NCBI GenBank assembly: GCA_018712465.1
Contig: DVGY01000101.1
Coordinates: 1 to 15,683 of the forward strand
Length of the DNA: 15,683 nucleotides
Reading direction: 5' to 3'
Origin: Candidatus Egerieicola pullicola
Lineage (GTDB): Bacteria > Bacillota > Clostridia > Oscillospirales > Ruminococcaceae
The notes below the pieces were generated by a model, which ran no database searches, was not told the origin of the DNA, and saw only the letters and a program-made list of their open reading frames with translations. A program made the translations under genes and the position numbers. Below, one piece after another: positions 12,743 through 15,683 of this stretch (positions are counted from its first letter, which is position 1; each line of letters begins with the position of its first letter).

Positions 12743-14323
12743 ATGGACCCAATTATCATTGTGTTGGCAGTGCTGTGTGTAGTGCTGGCCATTGCCGTGG
12801 TAGTAGTGGGCATCCTCTGCAAAAAGGTTTTCTTCCAGAGGGGAGCCGAACATCGCAAACAAATTGCTGAAGCCGAAATCGGCTCCGCCGAAGAAGAAGC
12901 CAAACGTATTGTAGAAGACGCCAAAAAAGAGGCTGCTACCAAGAAAAAAGAGGCGCTTCTGGAAGCTCAAGAAGAAATTCACCGCCAGCGCAGCGAGGCG
13001 GACAAAGAGCTGAAGGACCGCCGCAGTGAACTTTCCCGCCAGGAGCGCCGCGTGGTACAAAAGGAAGAAAACCTGGATCGGAAAGCAGACAATCTGGAAA
13101 AGAAAGAAGAAAAACTCAACGAACGCTTGAAACAAGCGGAAAAGAAGCTGGAAGAAGCGGAACAGCTCCGTCAAAGCGAGATCCAAACCTTGGAACGGAT
13201 CTCTCAGCTTACAGTAGAGGAAGCTAAAACTCAGCTGCTCAATTCTTTGGAAGATGATCTGGCTTACGAAAAGGCCCAGAAGATCGCCGCCTATGACCAG
13301 CAGCTGAAGAGCGAGTGCGACCAGCGTGCCCGGGAATTGGTGAGCTTAGCTATTTCCCGCTGTGCCGCAGATCAGGTCAGCGAATCCACCGTCAGCGTAG
13401 TGGCCCTGCCTAACGATGAGATGAAAGGCCGGATCATTGGCCGGGAAGGCCGGAACATTCGGGCAATCGAAACTCTCACCGGGGTGGATTTGATTATCGA
13501 CGATACCCCCGAAGCCATTACCCTGTCCTGCTTTGACCCGGTACGCCGGGAGCTGGCCAGACTGACCTTGGAAAAACTCATTGCCGACGGCCGGATTCAT
13601 CCCTCCCGGATTGAGGAGACGGTGGAAAAAGCCCGCCGGGAAATTGAGCAGCGAATCAAGAGCGAAGGGGAACGGGCTGTGCTGGACACCGATGTTCACG
13701 GCCTGCACCCTGAAATCGTGAAATTGCTGGGACGGCTCTGTTACCGCACCAGCTATGGACAGAATGTGCTCAACCACTCCATCGAAGTGGCTCATTTGGC
13801 TGGTATGATGGCCAGCGAACTGGGAGTGGATCCTGCCATTGCCCGCCGTGCCGGCTTGCTCCACGACATCGGCAAGGCCTTAAACCATGAAATCGAAGGC
13901 TCCCATGTGGAGATCGGTGTGGATGTATGCCGGAAGTTTAAGGAAAGCCCGGCAGTGATCCACGCAGTGGAAGCTCACCACAACGATGTTGAGCCCAAGA
14001 CCGTCATTGCCTGCTTGGTTCAGGCGGCGGATGCCATCAGCGCGGCCCGTCCTGGCGCACGGCGTGAAAATGTGGAAAGCTTTATCAAGCGTCTGGAAAA
14101 ACTGGAAGAGATTGCCGGTTCTTATGAAGGCGTGGAGAAGGCTTACGCGATCCAGGCTGGACGGGAAATCCGGGTGATTGTCAAGCCAGAAGTGCTGGAC
14201 GACGAAAAAATGGTGGTCACGGCCCGGGAAATGGCCAAGCGGATCGAAAGCGAGCTGAGTTATCCCGGTCAGATCAAAATCAATTTGATTCGGGAGAGCC
14301 GTGTCACGGATTATGCAAAATAA
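12743..14323 (+). CDS. rny: Ribonuclease Y
   Basis: RNase Y is the membrane-bound endoribonuclease that starts bulk mRNA decay in many Bacillota. The 526-aa protein has the full domain order: an N-terminal membrane anchor (about 3-26), a long charged coiled coil (about 35-200), a KH RNA-binding domain with GRIIGREGRNIRAIE (229-243), and an HD hydrolase domain with the metal-binding pair His374-Asp375 in GLLHDIGKAL, preceded by NHSIEVAHLAG (344-354). The C-terminus IKINLIRESRVTDYAK is typical. TAGGAGG at 12724-12730 is 12 bases from ATG 12743, somewhat long. No promoter is evident within 150 bases, so expression may come through the structured region at 12352-12580. Terminator at 14331 follows. 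Confidence 0.98.
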   Translation: MDPIIIVLAVLCVVLAIAVVVVGILCKKVFFQRGAEHRKQIAEAEIGSAEEEAKRIVEDAKKEAATKKKEALLEAQEEIHRQRSEADKELKDRRSELSRQERRVVQKEENLDRKADNLEKKEEKLNERLKQAEKKLEEAEQLRQSEIQTLERISQLTVEEAKTQLLNSLEDDLAYEKAQKIAAYDQQLKSECDQRARELVSLAISRCAADQVSESTVSVVALPNDEMKGRIIGREGRNIRAIETLTGVDLIIDDTPEAITLSCFDPVRRELARLTLEKLIADGRIHPSRIEETVEKARREIEQRIKSEGERAVLDTDVHGLHPEIVKLLGRLCYRTSYGQNVLNHSIEVAHLAGMMASELGVDPAIARRAGLLHDIGKALNHEIEGSHVEIGVDVCRKFKESPAVIHAVEAHHNDVEPKTVIACLVQAADAISAARPGARRENVESFIKRLEKLEEIAGSYEGVEKAYAIQAGREIRVIVKPEVLDDEKMVVTAREMAKRIESELSYPGQIKINLIRESRVTDYAK

Positions 14324-14330
14324 ACCCACG

Positions 14331-14358
14331 AGAGCTGTCCGAAAGGACGGCTCTTTTT
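14331..14358 (+). terminator. Intrinsic terminator after rny
   Basis: AGAGCTGTCC (14331-14340) pairs with GGACGGCTCT (14345-14354) with one G-U pair over a GAAA loop, followed by TTTTT. Confidence 0.92.
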
Positions 14359-14372
14359 GGTGTCTGCAAAGA

Positions 14373-14416
14373 TAAAAAAACAGCGGAGATCCGTTTCAGA
14401 ATTCGGGTCTCCGCTG
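14373..14416 (-). terminator. Intrinsic terminator of the XRE regulator gene
   Basis: The arms 14381-14393 (CAGCGGAGATCCG) and 14404-14416 (CGGGTCTCCGCTG) form a long stem. On the minus strand a run of seven T follows (14374-14380). On the plus strand only a weak T-rich tract follows, so it mainly serves the minus-strand gene just upstream of it, while also backing up the rny terminator. Confidence 0.85.
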
Positions 14417-14418
14417 TG

Positions 14419-14679
14419 TTATTTTGTCTGTGGTGATTGACTTTGTTCCTTGACCGCTTCTTCCTCGATTCGCTGTACCAGTATATGGGGCAGTACATCA
14501 AACGCCACTGCGATGCGCCAGATGGTCTCAAAATTAGCTTGTTTCCGCCCGCTTTCAATCATGGCCAAATGGCTGCGGGCCAGTCCGGTCAGCCCGCTGA
14601 ATACTTCCTGCGATAACTTTCTTTCTTTTCGTAATTGCCGTATCACACGTCCCACTGCATATCGGTTATATTCGACCAT
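14419..14679 (-). CDS. XRE-family HTH transcriptional regulator (Cro/cI type)
   Basis: A small 86-aa DNA-binding protein. Residues about 11-65 are a classic five-helix XRE domain: GRVIRQLRKERKLSQEVFSG, LARSHLAMIESGRKQANFET and WRIAVAFDVLPHIL; a polar tail follows. GGGAGG at 14688-14693, 8 bases upstream, fixes ATG 14679; a longer reading to 14781 crosses the divergent promoter and is unsupported. Such proteins usually repress their own and a divergent promoter; here an inverted repeat at 14728-14749 overlaps the -35 of the plus-strand promoter and is the obvious candidate operator. The domain is certain; target and signal are inferred. Confidence 0.9.
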   Translation of the reverse strand: MVEYNRYAVGRVIRQLRKERKLSQEVFSGLTGLARSHLAMIESGRKQANFETIWRIAVAFDVLPHILVQRIEEEAVKEQSQSPQTK

Positions 14680-14727
14680 GCCTGCAACCTCCCTGTAGGC
14701 ATCAGTGTACGAAGAATATTCAAAATA

Positions 14728-14749
14728 ATTGTCTGCGAAGATAGACAAT
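14728..14749. promoter_or_regulatory. Inverted repeat, candidate operator of the XRE regulator
   Basis: ATTGTCT (14728-14734) and AGACAAT (14743-14749) are perfect 7-bp inverted repeats with an 8-base spacer, a usual layout for a dimeric Cro-type repressor. The right half overlaps the -35 box at 14742-14747. The symmetry is seen; the binding protein is inferred from position. Confidence 0.6.
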
Positions 14750-14770
14750 CTTTCTTTTTTGTGATACAAT
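14742..14770 (+). promoter_or_regulatory. Promoter of the HTH-lipoprotein genes
   Basis: TAGACA (14742-14747, 5 of 6 consensus bases) and TACAAT (14765-14770), preceded by TGA to give an extended -10, have a 17-base spacer. The start would be near 14777. It faces away from the XRE gene, and its -35 is covered by the inverted repeat. Confidence 0.72.
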
Positions 14771-14803
14771 AAGAAAAACAAAAAAGAGAAAGGTGGTTGC
14801 TTT

Positions 14804-14854
14804 ATGGGAATTTATTTTCAGAAGGCGGGAGGGGTGCAAGGCAGAAGTTTCTGA
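14804..14854 (+). CDS. Possible 16-residue leader peptide or micro-protein
   Basis: ATG 14804 opens a 16-codon frame, MGIYFQKAGGVQGRSF, ending at TGA 14852-14854. It is preceded at 7 bases by a good ribosome binding site, GAAAGGTGG (14788-14796), and is the first start codon after the promoter at 14742-14770. It could be a leader peptide for the genes after it, a small toxin-like or signal peptide, or chance. No family is recognised, and such a short frame has no statistical weight; the ribosome binding site is the only real support. Confidence 0.3.
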   Translation: MGIYFQKAGGVQGRSF

Positions 14855-14889
14855 AAAATAGCATGGATTCAAAAAACGGAGGTTGATTT

Positions 14890-15072
14890 ATGGAATTTAT
14901 GGGCACAAAAGAAGCCTCCCGGTTGTGGGGTATCCCTCAAGAGGCGCTGCCCCGAATGTGCCGGCAAAATAAAATCCCCGGGGCGGAGCAGGACAGCAAA
15001 GGAAGTCCGTGGCGGATTCCCAGGAATGCAAAAAGACCGGAATATCAAAGAAGAAAGAAGGAAATAAAATGA
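14890..15072 (+). CDS. Small excisionase/AlpA-like HTH DNA-binding protein
   Basis: A 60-aa protein that is essentially one MerR/excisionase-type winged HTH: MGTKEASRLWGIPQEAL (4-20), RMCRQNKIPGA (22-32) and WRIPRNAKRP (41-50), then a basic tail. Families of this shape include phage excisionases, AlpA and many small unassigned clostridial regulators. GGAGG at 14878-14882 lies 7 bases before ATG 14890; Met4 is another possible start. Its stop overlaps the lipoprotein start (ATGA, 15069-15072), so the two are translationally coupled. No integrase or attachment site is visible, so excisionase function is not supported; a local regulator is more likely. Confidence 0.82.
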   Translation: MEFMGTKEASRLWGIPQEALPRMCRQNKIPGAEQDSKGSPWRIPRNAKRPEYQRRKKEIK

Positions 15073-15476
15073 TAAAAAAAACAATTACAATTTTTTTGTC
15101 CATTTTAATGCTGTTGACTATCTGCGGATGCAGTTCAAACTCAACGGATGCCACCAGTTCTCAAACCGGTTCAGGTGGAATAACATATAGTGGTGCAATC
15201 AATCTCGCTAAACAAGCAATACAAAACGACGAAGTGGGACTTGTTAGTCTCTCCCTTGAAACAGGAGGTTTGGTAAGAAATGTAAGACTTGCTTCCGGTG
15301 ATGCAGAGCACATAGAAAATGAAGATGAAAATTATTGGGATGTAACAATTAAAGGCACTTTTGCTGTATACGATGAATATGGACGGTATTCCGACAGTGA
15401 AGCTTTTACAGCAGAGGTAGAAGTTGATGGGATAACAGGCGATGTGCTGGGTATAATAGATTATTCTATAGATTAA
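15069..15476 (+). CDS. Small secreted lipoprotein, possibly PepSY-like
   Basis: The 135-aa product has a classic lipoprotein signal: basic MIKKT, a hydrophobic core, and a lipobox-like ICGC ending at Cys21, followed by a Ser/Thr/Gly-rich spacer (22-39). The mature part contains NLAKQAI and NYWDVTIKGTFAVYDEYG, then FTAEVEVDGITGDVLGIIDY, whose pattern of strands ending in a D-x-x-TG-x-V turn is reminiscent of PepSY domains; I do not assign it firmly. GAAGGAAA at 15057-15064 supports ATG 15069 rather than the in-frame ATG at 15009, which lies inside the HTH gene. Codon use is visibly more AT-rich than in rny or the genes before it, hinting at separate origin. A perfect terminator follows at 15487. 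Function unknown. Confidence 0.85.
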   Translation: MIKKTITIFLSILMLLTICGCSSNSTDATSSQTGSGGITYSGAINLAKQAIQNDEVGLVSLSLETGGLVRNVRLASGDAEHIENEDENYWDVTIKGTFAVYDEYGRYSDSEAFTAEVEVDGITGDVLGIIDYSID

Positions 15477-15486
15477 ACCTAGATTA

Positions 15487-15525
15487 AGCGGTCAAGACTC
15501 AATCCGTCTTGACCGCTGTTTTTTT
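15487..15525 (+). terminator. Intrinsic terminator after the lipoprotein gene
   Basis: AGCGGTCAAGAC (15487-15498) and GTCTTGACCGCT (15506-15517) form a perfect 12-bp stem over a 7-base loop, followed by a run of seven T (15519-15525). It lies directly past the stop of the converging minus-strand gene, but there the following bases are not T-rich, so it works best for the plus strand. Confidence 0.93.
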
Positions 15526-15682
15526 ATTCAAACAACTTCTCCCCGGCATACACCGCAGTTCGCAGCACCTGGACATATCCTTGCTGCCCGGATGTCGTCC
15601 AAAAAGCGTCGGTGAGCAGGGTGGGGTTAAAGTTTCGCTCCCCGGCGGTGGTGCGCAAGGTGAGGATGCAGGTTTCTTCCTG
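15524..15682 (-). CDS. Unrecognised protein, C-terminal part only
   Basis: On the minus strand an open frame enters from the right edge and stops at TAA 15524-15526. The 52 visible residues include TCILTLRTTAGERNFNP and the end GYVQVLRTAVYAGEKLFE. Coding is supported by the uninterrupted frame, GC-rich third positions like the housekeeping genes here, and its position exactly abutting the terminator. I do not recognise the family from this tail. The start and most of the gene lie outside the window. Confidence 0.6.
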   Translation of the reverse strand, partial: QEETCILTLRTTAGERNFNPTLLTDAFWTTSGQQGYVQVLRTAVYAGEKLFE

Positions 15683-15683
15683 T

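Noticed and set aside
14890..15072. The small HTH protein as a true phage excisionase marking an integrated element
   Set aside because: No integrase, phage genes or flanking direct repeats are visible; only the fold is similar.
1..15683. CRISPR array, insertion sequence or prophage
   Set aside because: No regularly spaced repeats, transposase, terminal inverted repeats with target duplication, or phage structural genes were seen.

Overview
The window is about 15.7 kb of Gram-positive, clostridial-type chromosome (Bacillota, probably Oscillospiraceae/Ruminococcaceae-like). This rests on strong GGAGG ribosome binding sites throughout, an rpmG-secE-nusG-rplKA-rplJL block, RNase Y, a class B sortase, a SpoIID-type enzyme, and a stand-alone ThiI beside a NifS-type desulfurase. 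The organism is inferred from gene content; no species can be named.

Layout. (1) 1-6480, plus strand: a promoter with a repeated operator-like element, then cysteine desulfurase, thiI, pncC, a class B sortase, a SpoIID-domain protein and galM, closely packed and closed by one clear intrinsic terminator. Desulfurase plus ThiI form a tRNA thiolation pair; sortase plus SpoIID are two cell-envelope enzymes. (2) 6540-8465, plus strand: a WYL-domain regulator overlapping by one base a PPP-type phosphatase, ending at a terminator shared with the converging ribosomal genes. (3) 12214 down to 8431, minus strand: rpmG-secE-nusG-rplK-rplA, then rplJ-rplL from a separate promoter. It carries three regulatory RNA elements: a likely L1-binding leader before rplK, an L10 leader with an attenuator before rplJ, and a rplJ promoter built into the rplA terminator. 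rpoB does not follow rplL. (4) 12215-12742: a gene-free stretch with a strong plus-strand promoter, several stable hairpins and an intrinsic terminator. It is either a free structured RNA of about 200-230 nt or a long attenuated leader of rny. (5) 12743-14358: rny (RNase Y) and its terminator. (6) 14373-15525: a small module of different character: an XRE regulator, a divergent promoter with an inverted repeat over its -35 box, a possible 16-codon ORF, an excisionase-like HTH protein and an AT-rich lipoprotein, the last two overlapping by ATGA. (7) 15524-15682: the C-terminal end of an unrecognised minus-strand gene.

The most rewarding places are the unexplained RNA upstream of rny, the terminator/promoter/attenuator arrangement between rplA and rplJ, and the small regulator-lipoprotein module at the right end. 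No CRISPR array, insertion sequence or tRNA/rRNA gene was seen.
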